Source: Diorhabda sublineata
Lineage: Eukaryota > Arthropoda > Insecta > Coleoptera > Chrysomelidae
Assembly (NCBI RefSeq): GCF_026230105.1
Contig: NC_079477.1
Span: forward strand, 16,249,001-16,313,000
Length of the DNA stretch: 64,000 nt
Direction of reading: 5' to 3'
Position 1 is the first letter of the stretch. Every line of letters begins with the position of its first letter. The translations under genes were made by a program, and so were the position numbers. Below, one piece after another: positions 30,871 to 44,120 of the stretch. The notes beneath the pieces were generated by a model. The model did not search any database. It worked only from the letters and a program-made list of their open reading frames with translations, and was not told where the DNA came from.

Positions 30871-33126
30871 ACTCCGCCTACAGAGTAGTTGGATGGATCG
30901 AGTAGTCCGAAGGCTCTGTTGCCGGTCCCAAGCCCAGATAAAGGAGGGTTTAAAGGTGAGGTTAGCAACCTGCCTTTTACAAAATCCAAAACTGCTCAAA
31001 TAACTGATACTTTGGCCTCCGAAACAGGACGGATGATTTTGGTCAAAGACACGGCGAGAAAAAGAAAAAAACGAGAATGGAAACGGAACAAACTCAGATT
31101 GGCCTGCTAAAATATCACATCATGGAACAACAAAGATCAGGAAGTACTACTAGAAATCGCTATCAATAACATCGATATTTGCAGGAGTGCACAGCGCACA
31201 TACAGGGTATGTGTGGGTATAGTAGTACACGAGAAACTGGAACATCTCATTGAAAACGTACAGTACATACACCAAAATATACTAATATACCAATAGAACC
31301 CATCTGATAAGCTTGTACGCACCAGATATAAAGAAACCAAGAGAGGAAAGAGAACAGTTTTTCGATGATCTACAAAACACCTTGGATAGACTATCAATGA
31401 ACGACAAGGTATTCATAATGGGAGACCTCAACTCACGTATGATGCAGTTCCAGGTACCATGTAATGTTTTAACGAGGAAACAAGAAATGAGAATGGTAAG
31501 ATGCTTCTGGAGTTATGTACATATAATGAGCTGAGAATCAATAATACATTTTTTCATAAAGATCAACAAAAATATACATTTAATAATACTAGAGGAGATA
31601 AATCGGTTATTGGTTAAGTGATCACGAACAGAAAAGTAGAACCGCAACATATCCTTGATGTCAGAGTACTAGCATCCTAAACATAGGAACACAACATAAT
31701 CTTATCTTGTGCAAGTACCGAACCGCAAGCATACAGAAAAAATGAAAGAACCCATCTTCATCACTAAGTTCAACATAGAATTGCTAAAGATTACAGCACA
31801 AGAGGATTATACGAACAGAGAATTAATGAAAAAATTAGAGAAGACCATATATAAGGATTAGCCTGGGAAAAAATTAAGGATAATATAGTGCAAAGTAAGC
31901 CATAGGAATAAGAAATGTAAATACCAATGCTAAAGGCAAAACGAAACCTTGGTTCACCAGCGAAGTTAAGGAACTTGCAAAAGAAAAGAAAAAAGTATAC
32001 ATCAAATATGTCAACAACAGAAGCCCAGCCAAATACCAGAACTATAAAATCGTTAGAAACCAATTAAATAACAGGATAAAACAACTAAAAAAGGAGTACT
32101 GGGAAAAATTCTCGGTCGAAATGGAGGGAGATCTATATAGTGGCCAGAGGAAGATATGGAATATGCTACGAAACAGAAGGAAACAGATGACGGAGGATGT
32201 ACAGGTGAATGAGATAACACAGGAGACATGGATTAGATATTTCGAAAACATGTATGGTGCGCCCAATGATAATGCATCGACTATTGAAATCACGCCAAAT
32301 GACGACAACAATGAACCCGAAATAACGGTGGAGGAAGTTCAATAAACAACAAAAAAAACTGAAGAACCGGAAGACGCCTGGCACTGATAATATAAACAAT
32401 GAACTTGAGAAAATGAAGACTACTTACAACGTCTACTATATAAGATGAAAATTTCTGCCGAAAAAATTTGAGCATCTCAGTCAACAAGACACAATCAATG
32501 GTAATATCAAAAAATCCTATCAGATGCAAATTGGCAGTCGATAGGGGAATGATACAGCAGGTATCAAGATTCAATTACCTGGGAATGAATATATCTAGTG
32601 AAAGAAACCTGTCAGAGGAGGCACGAGCACAGATGATGAAAGCATCAAAAGTCAGCAGCTGTCTGAGAGATATAGTGTGGAGAAACAAAGTGATGAGCTC
32701 ACAGAGCAAGACCAGAATCTATAAAACGTGTGTGAGACCTATTCACACATATGCCTCAGAAACCAGAGCTGAGACATCAACAACAAAAAAAATAATGAGA
32801 ACCCCACAGATGAAAATACTGCGAACCATCAAGGGAGTCACCCTCAGGGACGGAATAAGCAATAACGACATAAGAGAAGAATTGGGCGTACAGGATGTGG
32901 TGAGATGGGTCAGGACACGAAAAAGATTCTGGACGGATCACATAGAAAGGATGCCAGATGGGCAAAGTAGGCTAAAACTCAGAGACCGAACACACGCAGA
33001 CCTGTAGGCAGACCACCAATGAGGTGGTACGAGAACTGGAGTTTAGCTTCTCAGGAAGATCTAGGAAGAGGGCCAAATGTAGGAGGATTGAACATGACCT
33101 GGTCCTATTGAAAGAGGAAGAAGAAG
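30871..33126 (+). mobile_element. RTE-like non-LTR retrotransposon, internally deleted and broken
   Basis: A 2,256-bp insert bounded by a 13-bp direct repeat. Its 5' leader is GC-richer than the flanks (aagcccagataaaggagggttt around 30930). Next come an endonuclease-like segment (TSWNNKDQEVLL near 31117; YAPDIKKPREEREQFFDDLQ and FIMGDLNSRM at about 31316-31440) and a pre-RT helical region (32121-32345). The C-terminal RT region follows at 32468-33007 (FNYLGMNIS, RIYKTCVRPIHTYASETRAE, FWTDHIERMPDGQ). The catalytic palm of the reverse transcriptase, with its aspartate box, is missing between about 32440 and 32470. Frames are broken by stops. The 3' end is purine-rich (gaagaagaag). RTE elements are usually about 3.2 kb, so roughly 1 kb is lost. 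Confidence 0.85.
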
Positions 33127-33139
33127 ATATTCAGTGGCA
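33127..33139. repeat. Target-site duplication, right copy
   Basis: Identical 13-bp match to 30858-30870, directly after the purine-rich 3' end of the LINE. Confidence 0.8.
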
Positions 33140-34697
33140 CGTGGTTTCTGTGAAGTAATTATTAGTATTAAGAATTAGTAGCAGCACACCACGTTCATCC
33201 TTCTCGTTAAGATGATTATATATGTTTCAACCTATTTACATCACCTTTCTTTACTGAGTTATTATTATGTATAATGTTTCTAAATTCTTCTTTACTTTAC
33301 AAAAAGACCTTAATCATAATAATACATTTCTGTAGTAGAGAGTCTGGACCCACGATTGAACCCGATCGTCTTGGTTAGCAGATAGCATTCTGCCCAACAT
33401 TCACATGATTAAACTTAAAAATATAAATATTTTTTGAGAATAGCAATAATATCCATTTTGTTATCAATCTATTTTTTGATTTGTAATTTCACTATTAACC
33501 TTTCTTTGAATTTTTTATGTCTTCGAATTCAAATTTAATACTAATTATATTTACATCAAACGAATGTATTATTGTAAAAAGATTAACATCTTATTCATAA
33601 TATATCAATAAATATATCCAAATTATAGCCCCTTTCAATTATTTTATAACTAAGGTCATTAAATGCTTTTATTCGCTAAAATGTAGATACTACAAACAAC
33701 AGTACACGTAAATACATATGAGAATGAATATTCCTTTAGTAATTCGAATAGATACATTTACAAAATAAATAAAATCTTTGGTAGTTTTTTTAACAACTTT
33801 AAGCATTTTTTATATGCAATTCCTAAGTCTTTACGTGAATATGAATGAGATTCATATTATTTCACATAAATTCAATTTTACACATTATCACAACATAACT
33901 AGAAAACAATTATTTAGTGTTATATATCTAAGAAATAGGGGCAATTAGTTTCATCAAACCAACAGAACAGATCGACTAGATTGCACCAATAACACATTAT
34001 AATCAATACTAAAAATTACCTATTTTTTTTCTAATCTTTTTTCATTTTTTGGTCAATATTGATTTTAATTTACATAGTTTTCAGTAATACATGAGATAGA
34101 AGACCACTAAATAATAGCAGAGTATATAAATGTTGGCATCTTTATTTTGTGAAAATTTATGTTATTTTTTACCAGGAGCAAGACATTGATTGTGAAAGTT
34201 TTTTTTTTAAATATGACTGTAAGCTATTCTGTCACTGGTCAGAATCGGGGAGAAAATTTTAATTATCCCTAATTAGATTTCTAACATTGAAAAAAGGATT
34301 CAATTTTTTAACTTAAGTGATACAGTTAAGTATTTGATTTAAGTAAGATTGAAACTTAAGTATACAATAAATGATGCATGTGTTACAAATATAAAAAGAA
34401 TTCCAAATTATATATTTTAGAAAACCCATTCCACGAGCTATGAAGACACAATATTCACATATAATTTTTCTTCAAAAAATGTATTCGATTTTTTATTTAA
34501 AATGCGCAATACAACTTCAATACTGTACCCATACATTAAATAATGATACAGTATAAAAAACAAAACAAAGTTTTTCAAGATCTAAAAGGAATACTAATGA
34601 ATTCTTTTCTAAAAGGATTTCAACAATCTTGCAATTTTTAGTATTGAAACACTAATTTGTTACAAATTGTACTAAACTCGACAATTCTGTTAGTTGA
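33140..34697. other. Intergenic, AT-rich, with a tRNA-like box B
   Basis: On the - strand at about 33338-33403 there is a gggttcaatc box B-like motif within a short GC-richer patch, which may be a tRNA-derived SINE scrap. Nothing else was recognised. Confidence 0.3.
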
Positions 34698-34958
34698 ATG
34701 GCTTTCTTATTTGTTATACTATTTTGCTGCAGTCTAGAAACAGTGTTCTTTAAGGCTCAGAACAGGAATCCTAGAAGTATAATTATTCCGTATATAAAAG
34801 AAACATTCACGTTTCCTAATATATTGGCGAGATTCAGAAAATTCGACTTGCTTTTAGGATTCCGTAAATTCTTAAATTATAAGACTGCATTAACTACTAT
34901 ACAAGGTGATCTAACATTTCTCGATGAGATCGAATGTTCCGATGTGAAAAAGCTTTAA
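34698..34958 (+). CDS. Hypothetical small ORF with signal-peptide-like start
   Basis: An 86-residue ORF of unknown function. The first 20 residues (MAFLFVILFCCSLETVFFKA) look like a signal peptide, so the product could be secreted. A short internal repeat, FRKFDLLLGFRKF, follows near residues 47-59, and the only cysteine after the leader is near the end. AATAAA at 34979-34984 lies 21 bp past the stop. The region has more C and G than its flanks. I do not recognise a family, and ORFs this long also arise by chance in this AT-rich window. Confidence 0.25.
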   Translation: MAFLFVILFCCSLETVFFKAQNRNPRSIIIPYIKETFTFPNILARFRKFDLLLGFRKFLNYKTALTTIQGDLTFLDEIECSDVKKL

Positions 34959-34984
34959 AAGCAAGGAAATATGTTAAAAATAAA

Positions 34985-37439
34985 CGATAAATAGAGAAGG
35001 AGGGTATGCATTCCTGTATAACAGATTTTTAACTAACTAAACAAATTTTTATTTTACAATGTACATATACAGAATCGGCAAAAATTTCAACCTTTCATAA
35101 AAAAAACATACTTTCCCCCTCTAATGAAAAATATACTATATACATGATATATGGCATTTTATAAGTTTTCCCTTCTAAAAAACCATAACAATTTTTTTCT
35201 ATAATTAATTTTTTACATTTAGAGAAGATATTTAGTATCCGCTAATTTAAAATTATGTAAACATTTTTATATCAAATAAGAACAAGGAAATATGGAACAT
35301 TGCCATCCTCTTAGATCACCTTATAAACTTTATTATGAATAGATAGGCCTTCAATGACTAGATTAACACGTGATTTCAATTTCATTTTTGCATCTGTTTG
35401 ATATTACGAAATCACAGCAAAAAAATAAAATCTAAATATATGCATTGAGACATTATATATAGTATAGTGTTATGTTTTTTAAAAGTAATATAATATTGAT
35501 ATCCCCATAATTATTTTATCAAGATATTTATTTGTAGTAATAAGGATTTTCTTAATATAAATGCGAGATGTTCAAGGTAAGGATTAACAGTGACACTGGT
35601 CAGAAATCTGACAGTTATTAACAAAAAAGCAGTTTTTCCAAGGGTAGATGAGTTTAATTAAAGATGAAATATTAGAAAAAATCATTTATATTTTTGATAA
35701 TGTTGAAATAATTAGCATTATTTGTAGCACATTAAAGCTACGCAATTTTGAAATCTTGGCTTTTTTACGACTTGACCTCATCCAAATAAACTTTAGAAAA
35801 AAATGGAAACAGTAGATCATTATTTTATTCTCTGGTCAAGAATTACAGAAGACCATCTAGATTCAATGAAATTGCATGAAGTAAATAAAAATTAAAGGAA
35901 CCAAGGGATCATTGAAAACTGAAAAGCAACGAACTAAGAGTCGAATGATAAATAAATATAAAAAAAACTTACTGAAAACAGTGCAAAAGCTCATGAATGA
36001 ACTGAACATAATTAGATTTACTTGAAACTTCATATTTATAATATCGGAAATGTATTGACTTTCACTTCGACATATTTCTATGGTCAGAGGACATATAGCT
36101 TTTCAGAATATCCAAATAGAAAGAAAATAGAGGAGTATGATAAGAAGATGAAAATTTGAAATTTGATAAGAATTGTTGTTGATTGAAGAGTAATCAGGTT
36201 GAAAGTGGAATGGATATAGAAGTATATATATGCAGAGGAAAATTTCCAGAGCATAAAGTTTTATCAATACGACGAGTTTATTTCAAGGCACCAAATGTTG
36301 TTTTAGAGTGTGACGGAAAGAACTAGAATGCAAGATTAGCGTAAATAAGCTGTTAATTATAGATAAGGTTTTACGCGCGGTATTTACACAGATATATAAA
36401 ACAATTAGAGGATCTTGATTAATTTAAAACATAACAATATATTTATATATAAATTGAAATGGTGTAAAATGTATTATTCCAACAAAATATGATGGGAACA
36501 TAAAAAACATGATGGTTCCAACTTATCGTTAAAAAAGAAGAAATCTGTTAAATATGTCACTAGACAAAAATAAATAGAACACTGCTGGGATAGAATAACA
36601 TGCATCTAGTGAATACAATATGAAGTTTTATGTATATTCGTACATTTACACCAAATTGGTTTTAATAAATTCACATCTTTAAATTGAGTAATTTAACGTT
36701 CTAATATTATCATTCAAAGCTGGAGTTATTTTTTAATGACTATTATTTATCTCGAGTTTATACTTTTGGTACTCTATCATAGATCTGTGCCTTCACTTTT
36801 ATCTAATTCTTGTTTTATATGAATTTTCTTAGTCATTACTTAATCATATTTTTTTTCGAACTGATTAAGTAATAATAACCTTACTACTAATATGGTTTCA
36901 CATGTTCTACTTATTTTCTTATTATTTTTCTTTTATCCGTATATTTACGAATCCTTTTTTTTCTGAGCCTGCTCTATGCACTACTCGTACTTTATTTTTT
37001 CATTCTAAATAATTGCCACTCAATATAAATTGCAAATTCAATATTATTATGTTCATTATTATAACAACTGCTTTTTCTACCTCTTTTATTTTTTTCTAAT
37101 ATTATTTGCTCATGAACTTTGTTTCAATTTTCTTTCTATAATGAAATAAGTATTTTCAGTTTAATTTCAATGTCACTCCTCTCTATTCTTTGTTTCCAAC
37201 AACACGATTTTTTTCGGGTAATTCACAATAATGGATTACCTTTAACAAAAAGTACCAAGTAAACGTGAATACCATGATTCATATATATTTTAAAAACAAA
37301 TCGTAAGTAGTATGTGAATTACGTTTAATACAAAATTCTCTTACTGATAATCATGACATTGAAAACACAAATAAGATACCCACAATTCAGATGTTGTTGG
37401 AATAGTAGAATACAAACAATTTACTTGTGTTCCGCTGTT
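34985..37439. other. Intergenic, AT-rich
   Basis: No gene, RNA or named repeat recognised. Confidence 0.75.
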
Positions 37440-37833
37440 GAGTTCTTCAACAAAATCAGATGAAGACGGTAATAAAATCACGGAGCGGAGAAAAAACGTC
37501 GAAGGCAAGGCAAAGCTTGGGTTTTCAAAAGAAAATTGACGACTGTGCGAAACGCAGAGGAATTGATCAAAAATGAGATGACCTGGTCAATAGAAAAAGT
37601 TCATATGACTGAAGGAGTAAAACGTTACTAGCGTTGTAACGATGCCCCGAGAAAAGCAAATTGCTTACACGGATCATGCATTTGCATAAAGTTTCTCAAA
37701 GTTTATATTTGCAAGCTTCTCGTTGAATTGGCAATTCAGCTTAAGCATGTCAGAGGCAAGAGCTATTCCAATTGGCATGAAACGCAAAAGAGGACAACCA
37801 GCCAAAGCTAAGAAAGCATTAATTGTGCAGTAA
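37440..37833 (+). pseudogene. MULE-like transposase remnant (FLYWCH-type start, basic tail)
   Basis: A GC-richer patch. One frame reads MTWSIEKVHMTEGVKRY, stop, RCNDAPR (about 37580-37650), resembling the WxxEKxxxTxGVKRYYRC pattern of FLYWCH-type zinc fingers in insect MULE elements. It ends in a second block at 37747-37833, GMKRKRGQPAKAKKALIVQ then TAA, like the basic C-terminal tail of those proteins. The catalytic core between them is absent. Family recognition is from memory and is not proven. Confidence 0.4.
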
Positions 37834-40800
37834 ATTATTAGACAGATTCTTCTTAAGATTTTTAAAATTTATTATTAGTTTTAAAAGGACTGACTTTTAC
37901 GTTTATTATTGTTATAAAGGATTATTGAAATTGTAGGAGTTTTATTTTTTTAACCTTTGGTTGAATAAACGCTCAAAAAAATCATTTGTATCTTATAATA
38001 ATAAAGGATCAAACAAGGAGTTTATTTACTATGTGCAGGTAACTAATTATTACCCTAAATTAATTTACTTTAATAGGACAACGACATATTAAATATTTGC
38101 ATGTCATTTTAAATTAAAATGTGGTTAATACTTTGGTGATCATTAACTATTTTTTGGGTTACCAATGATTTATTTGGAGTCATTTGCTTCAACTTTAACG
38201 TCTGAATTGATACGCTGGAAATCCTATATTAAATTGTGAGTACACTAATCGAAACCATATAATTACCAAATCCAATATAAAGTCCGTTTTTGCACATTTT
38301 TTGGTCAAATATAGCAGTGCAGTGAAATTATGATAACTACTAGAGCGACTGAGTTGACACTGTGACAAAGACATTTCCTTCTAGCTTTAATTTAAGAGGC
38401 GCACTGATCGTGACATGAGTATATTTAATATCACAGGAAACGGGGTCAGATAAGAAGCAAAAGCCTTTTATTAGCATGAAATAATTCTGTGGTATAGAAA
38501 AGTGCATCTACCTAAAAGAGAGGCTTTCAGAGGAAGGAAGAATGCAAAAGAAATTACTATAGACGATTTAAAAAAAGGGGAAAAACACTGAATTATCAAG
38601 TTTCTTTACAAACAATGTAGAAAATCCTTTGAACAGATTCAAGTGTTTATTAGAACTCTGGAGTGTATGATAAAGGGACGAGAGTAGAAATTCGAATGTG
38701 ATACTTATATTACTCAAGATGTTTTAAAGCAAAATTTTTTAATTTTATATATTGACATGTTTAAGTATACATGCATCTTAAATTTCAAATCTAAAAACTT
38801 CACTCTTGTATTCACCAGCGTTATGTAAACAATACTGCCGTTTTAAGGTAAAAATAAATAATACACACGTGAGCATTCAAGTAGGATTTATCCAATCTAC
38901 TTATATGTATGTTTCATTTCAATTTTGTGTGAGAATCAGAATTCTAAGCAAAAATAAAACACTTAGTTATCGGCCCAAAAAGATGAAATCTTGAATTTTC
39001 CATTATCATTTATCAATTATCAACAATTATGTGTTCACAAATTTAATACATTACATTTAGAGTACTAATAGTAATAATATATGAACATTTGTGCAAAAAT
39101 ATTTAAAGTAATAAGCAGAGTGCAAAATCATTAAAACTGTACATCTCGGTGATTTAAACGAACTAAAAATTATTTTCAGCATTTCTTATTATTATTATTA
39201 TTTTTATATTAAATATTTGAAGTGTATTGATTAAGCCTTTTTAATCAACTTTTAATCTCAATTTTAAAACCTATCTAACTTAATATTACCCTATACGTCA
39301 TAATTTAGCCACTATCCATGGAATGTTTTTCCTAATTTTTATATGTCAAGTGTGTTTTCACTATTATTCACCTATGATCTATCTTTTATTTTATGACGAC
39401 CCCACATTAGTCGTGTGAAACTAGAACAGGCGTGAACGTAAGAATGGTTGGTTTTCACTAAAATTTTACAACAGTTCCCCGATTAGATTAGGTATTTTAT
39501 TCACGAAAAAGGGTTCACAGCTACTTCATTCACAAGGTGCTCACACTTAACATTTACAACCCTTGGTGAGTTTACTCTAATTACAGATGTTTGGAAACTG
39601 GTCCACTAGCAAGCAAAATACGAAGACAGCAGTGTATAATTTGGGATAACAAATTGGAAACGCCCTTTTTATAGCATTATTACCCAAGAACTACCACAGT
39701 AAACAGAATTATTTCATGCCCAATTTCGTGCACGAATATGTTGAATTCCGAACAAACCTGAATATAACCAAGTTTTTTGGATAGCAAATCTTTATATATT
39801 TAGTTCAATATCTTATTTTCATCTACTACAAAACTACCAAGCTTCCTATCACCTACGTATTTTTTGCAACGCTTGTTTGGAAAACCAATAGTTCCCCAAT
39901 CTTTGACCATCCTCCATTCAAAGCTTCCTCGATCTGGTGCAAACTTTTGGTAGTGTATCTAACAGTTTTATTAAATAATAAAGTATACCACTGTTGCTAA
40001 TAGAAATAAATAGACCAATTTGTTTGTACAGTTTCAAAAATATCAGTTTATCAATTTAAACTGATGTTGGAAACTCTGTCGAAAGTAACAATGATTTAAA
40101 ATATTCAATATTCCTTTTTTTCAATATTAAATTCGAAAAATCATAGTTTAATCATGAATTGTTCGATTTATTTTTTTCCAAGTTATTCTGGTTTATTTTT
40201 TTATGATTTCATTATGATAACAAAAAAGAAGCAAACTTAAAAAATAGACTGAATTTGATTGTATTACTTTCGAAAGAATAGATAGATAAACAATTTTGTA
40301 AAGTAAAACCAAACAGGAGTAAGTAAACAACAAGTTGGTTTAATGCTTCAAAAAAAATTTTTATCATGGATGCTAGAAACATCTGGATTTTTTTACTGGG
40401 CAATGAGTTGGCTCAACTCTCCTTAATGGTGTGTGATTAGGTGGTGTTTATGCCCTTATAATATACCTGCCCAAAGAAACAAATCAACATAAAATGAGTT
40501 TTATGCATTAAATGCAGATAAATAACAGATTCAAGAAACATTCTCAAGAAAGCGGCTCCAATATTTAAGAAGATTCAAGATTTATTCATGTTCAGGTAGT
40601 TACAGGCATTTGGTTAAACTAACTTACATAACAACTACTTTGTGTTTTAGGATCAAGTTTTTGAACTCCTATGACGAAATATCCATACTATGAAAATCCT
40701 CACATTAATTTTAATAATCGTATTTAGAGATTCAGTAAACAATATTCTGGCTTTAATTGTTAACGAATATTCCTTGTAACCTTCTAAATCTACCAAAAAA

Positions 40801-41835
40801 TTTCAGAAAAGAGTTATGAATTTGATCATGTCACCCTTGTCTTTAAAAATTTGAGTTGAAAACAGAAGGTAAAGCTTATATTAATGAAGATTTGGACATA
40901 TTAAAAATGTTCCTTGGAGAAACTCTTTTACTACATGAAATTTTAAGCGCTTGTATTGAAAAGTTAGTTCTATTTATATTATCCCAATGGAAACAAAAAG
41001 TTGCTGGACATTGAGTTGTAATGACGCAATGAAATTCTTTCATAAAATATACAGAGTATTTGTATTGTTGATAAAAAATAAAATGTATGTTTGGAAACTT
41101 TCAAGAATTCACCAGAACGTGAATTAATAACAATAAAAATAATTCGAGGTAAGGCGATGAAAACTAATGTATTCAAATACCAACATACATGTTTAAGTTA
41201 ATTAAAGCTTCAAGTTTTCTCGATCAGTTTTTCGACAAAAAATTATATCATCTGACTAAATTATTAATTCTATCGCCACATATATGTACCGAAAGAGGTT
41301 TCTATAACTTAATAGATTTTATCCGCTATTCTTAAACTGAAGTAATAAGTGGATAGACCATAAATATATACTAATTTTACGCACCGAAACATTCACTTTT
41401 TACACGTCATCGAAGCATTATTTACAATTTACAATAGTTAATTAGCTTAGCTAGCGTATTTATAAACCTTATTCTAGAAAATACTCAATTCGAATAACAA
41501 AAATAGATTAAAGAAAAATATGACAGTATTGTATTAATAAACAAGTAGTCAAGTGATCTGTATGCCAAAATGTAATTTAAATTCTTTTGCATAACTTATT
41601 AATATTAGTAATGATTCACGAATTAAATGTGTAGATAAACTAACGATATTTTAGTATTGACGCAATAAAGCTCTATCCAAAAACAAACGCGGAGATTAAA
41701 AAAGACATTTGACACCCTTTTCCTTCAAATGTTCTATTAATATCCTTGTGTACTATTCTGAAATTGCTTACGTTTACATCAGGTGAAAAAAGTTTTTAAA
41801 AAGCAACATTTTTAATTTCTTGTTCATTTTTTCAC
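37834..41835. other. Intergenic, AT-rich
   Basis: About 4 kb with only short ORFs. No gene or repeat recognised. Confidence 0.75.
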
Positions 41836-42430
41836 ATGTCATCATCTTCATTAGCGTTACAGCCTTACACGGAAACCTCGACTTTCTTCCGATCTCTTGC
41901 AAGGACCATCCAGTTTGATGCACCAATCTTTGTAGTATCTTCAGGGACTTCGTTGCTCCATCTTAGCCTTGGTCTCATTTTACCTCTACTGTTAGTTTGT
42001 ATGGACTCAAGTTCTTTTTTGTGGACACACTGTTGTCTACCAATTTTAATTGTCTTTCTTATGCCTCTGTTTCTTGATCTGTATAAGTTGTAGACAAAGT
42101 TTTATCTACGACTCCAGACGTTATTTTTTTGGAGAGCCTCGTAAATGTTTCTCATTATCTTTATCTCGAAGATCAATATTAACGTCTCCTCAGTTTATCT
42201 CCGATCGAGGTTTCCGATCCATATATTGAAACTAGTATAGTTAACGTCTTATAAATGTTTAACTTGGTACTTCTTGAGAGGATCGTTTTATGAATTTTAA
42301 CAGTCCGAAATAACATCTATTAGCAAGCATTATACTCCTTTTTGTCTCTTTACTAACATCATTACTAGGTTTATCGAGGCTCCGAGGTATACGAACTCAT
42401 CTATCAGAATGTTTAACTATGGATTATACC
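41836..42430 (-). mobile_element. Non-LTR retrotransposon remnant, reverse transcriptase C-terminus
   Basis: Reading the - strand gives ILIDEFVYLGASIN near 42400, matching the FxYLG motif of LINE reverse transcriptases. Further downstream comes RGKMRPRLRWSNEVPEDTTK then ASNWMVLARDRKK, the GRPRxRW...W...AxDR pattern at LINE C-termini. Stops and frameshifts break it. Confidence 0.7.
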
Positions 42431-43955
42431 TTTTAAAATAATTGTTCTATCATTTATATCAACTTGTACAATTATCTTGTTCATATGGGCGAACTTACTA
42501 TTTACTATCACTACAGTAACACTCAAAATAACACTACCTGGCGTACTCTAAGTTATTCAAGTTCTCATCTTGCGAGATCAAAATTAAGTTGAAACTTAAT
42601 TGATCCTTTATATATATTCAATTTTCTACACCAGTGCACCTTCTCTCAAGAAAAACTCCCATTCAGGGGTAAAATTTCATATTTAATTTCAGCTAATAAA
42701 ATATAAAGTGCAGACTGTAAGGAATATGTAATTTGTCTCTATCAACATCTAGAAACCTATTGTTCAACTGTTTATAAACAATACTTTGACACAGTTTTTA
42801 AGTAATCCTGAGTATAAAATAATGGATTTGGAAAAGAGCAGTATTAACAAAAAATAGCTGTAATTCTTGTAAAGATAAATAAGTTGGGCAGACTTGGAGC
42901 TCATTTGAAATATGCATGAAAAATTAAAAAAAGGACTTATTCATTACGTTCTACACTTTATTCGATACGAATTATATGTGAAACTTACAGACTGTAAATT
43001 TTTGTGGCAGCGCAGTGCATTGATGTAAGATATTTAGTAAATATGTGGAACAAATTAAATAAGTTTTAAGTTTACCTTTGATCTTTGAAGAAGATACTCG
43101 ATTATCAACACGCATTTCTGTCAGTGTAGTCGTGAATAATATTGTAGCAGTAGTAAATATTGTGTTCAATATAAGTAACACCAATGGTTTTAGAAATTTC
43201 AACTCATGATCATAACATCAACTAAATTTTATTTATTTCTAATATATCGTCATTTTTGTTCCTGTGTGCCAATAAAATTGTTTCTAAAATTTTTTATTCA
43301 GCAATAAACTTGACCACTTATCAATGTTAATTGTTTTTAGAACTCTATGTGATCCCTCATCCTGGATAGATATTTTTTACGGGTTAATATCCATATTTTA
43401 GAACTTCATTCCAATTAATCTATTTTAATTTAATATAAACATCTTACAATGATCAATAAATAACGTTATGCACATAAATTTCTTCCAATAAATTCAACTT
43501 CCAATTTTAATCAATAGTAATCATCAATTAATTTCAACTTTTTACGCATATTGATGACAGAAAATTAATATAATAAACTTATAAGTGTTTAGTAACAAAA
43601 TGTTTCCTTATTTGCTAAAACAATTACAATAACTGGTTTCATATAACATAAACGTTATTAGAAACTTTATGTACACGAATACTTTTTTAAAGTTTAGTCT
43701 TTTTCCTTAATTAAATTTTTATATAATAAATTTACATTCGATTTTTCTTATCCTGATTTTATATTACGTAAATTACCCCCGTTTCAATTTAGTATAATTA
43801 CAAAATTCAAGTGAAATAGTAAGTCTACCCAATCAATACATTGTAGTTTAAGAAATACGAATAACATAGAAACCGACATAAACATTTTGCAAAAGGTACA
43901 TACAGGACTAAATTAATTTTTGGTACCTGGTTTTACTTTAGGTACACAAAGAAGC
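42431..43955. other. Pkc98E 3' flank and probable 3' UTR
   Basis: AT-rich. It includes repeat copy 2 at 43091-43204. Several TTTATT motifs (AATAAA on the - strand) could end the kinase transcript, and I cannot choose among them. Confidence 0.6.
43091..43204 (+). repeat. Unnamed dispersed repeat, copy 2
   Basis: Diverged copy of the family at 22547-22660. Shared blocks include gtgttcaatat, aacaccaa and gaaatttcaact. Confidence 0.5.
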
Positions 43956-44120
43956 CTATTCGGCAAGAAATCTGGCTGGGTTAAAATCTCGATTAATCAT
44001 GGAAAATCCACGGAATTCTTCTTGATTTATAGATTGAAGTACCTCATTACTCACTGGCGTTAAGATGGGTTCTTCCCTTGTAAATTCTGCATCGAAATTT
44101 GTCACGTCCTTTCTGCTTTT
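43956..44120 (-). CDS. Pkc98E: Pkc98E last exon: C-terminal tail
   Basis: 55 codons including TAG at 43956-43958. Reads KSRKDVTNFDAEFTREEPIL, TPV (turn-motif phosphosite), then INQEEFRGFSMINRDF, the hydrophobic-motif phosphosite region, and ends ARFLAE. Confidence 0.95.
   Translation of the reverse strand, partial: KSRKDVTNFDAEFTREEPILTPVSNEVLQSINQEEFRGFSMINRDFNPARFLAE

Noticed and set aside
31791..32965. Series of - strand ORFs of 60-94 residues
   Set aside because: They are antisense shadows of the + strand RTE-like element.
33338..33403. Functional tRNA gene on the - strand
   Set aside because: No convincing acceptor stem, D-arm or anticodon stem could be folded by eye. Only box B is present.
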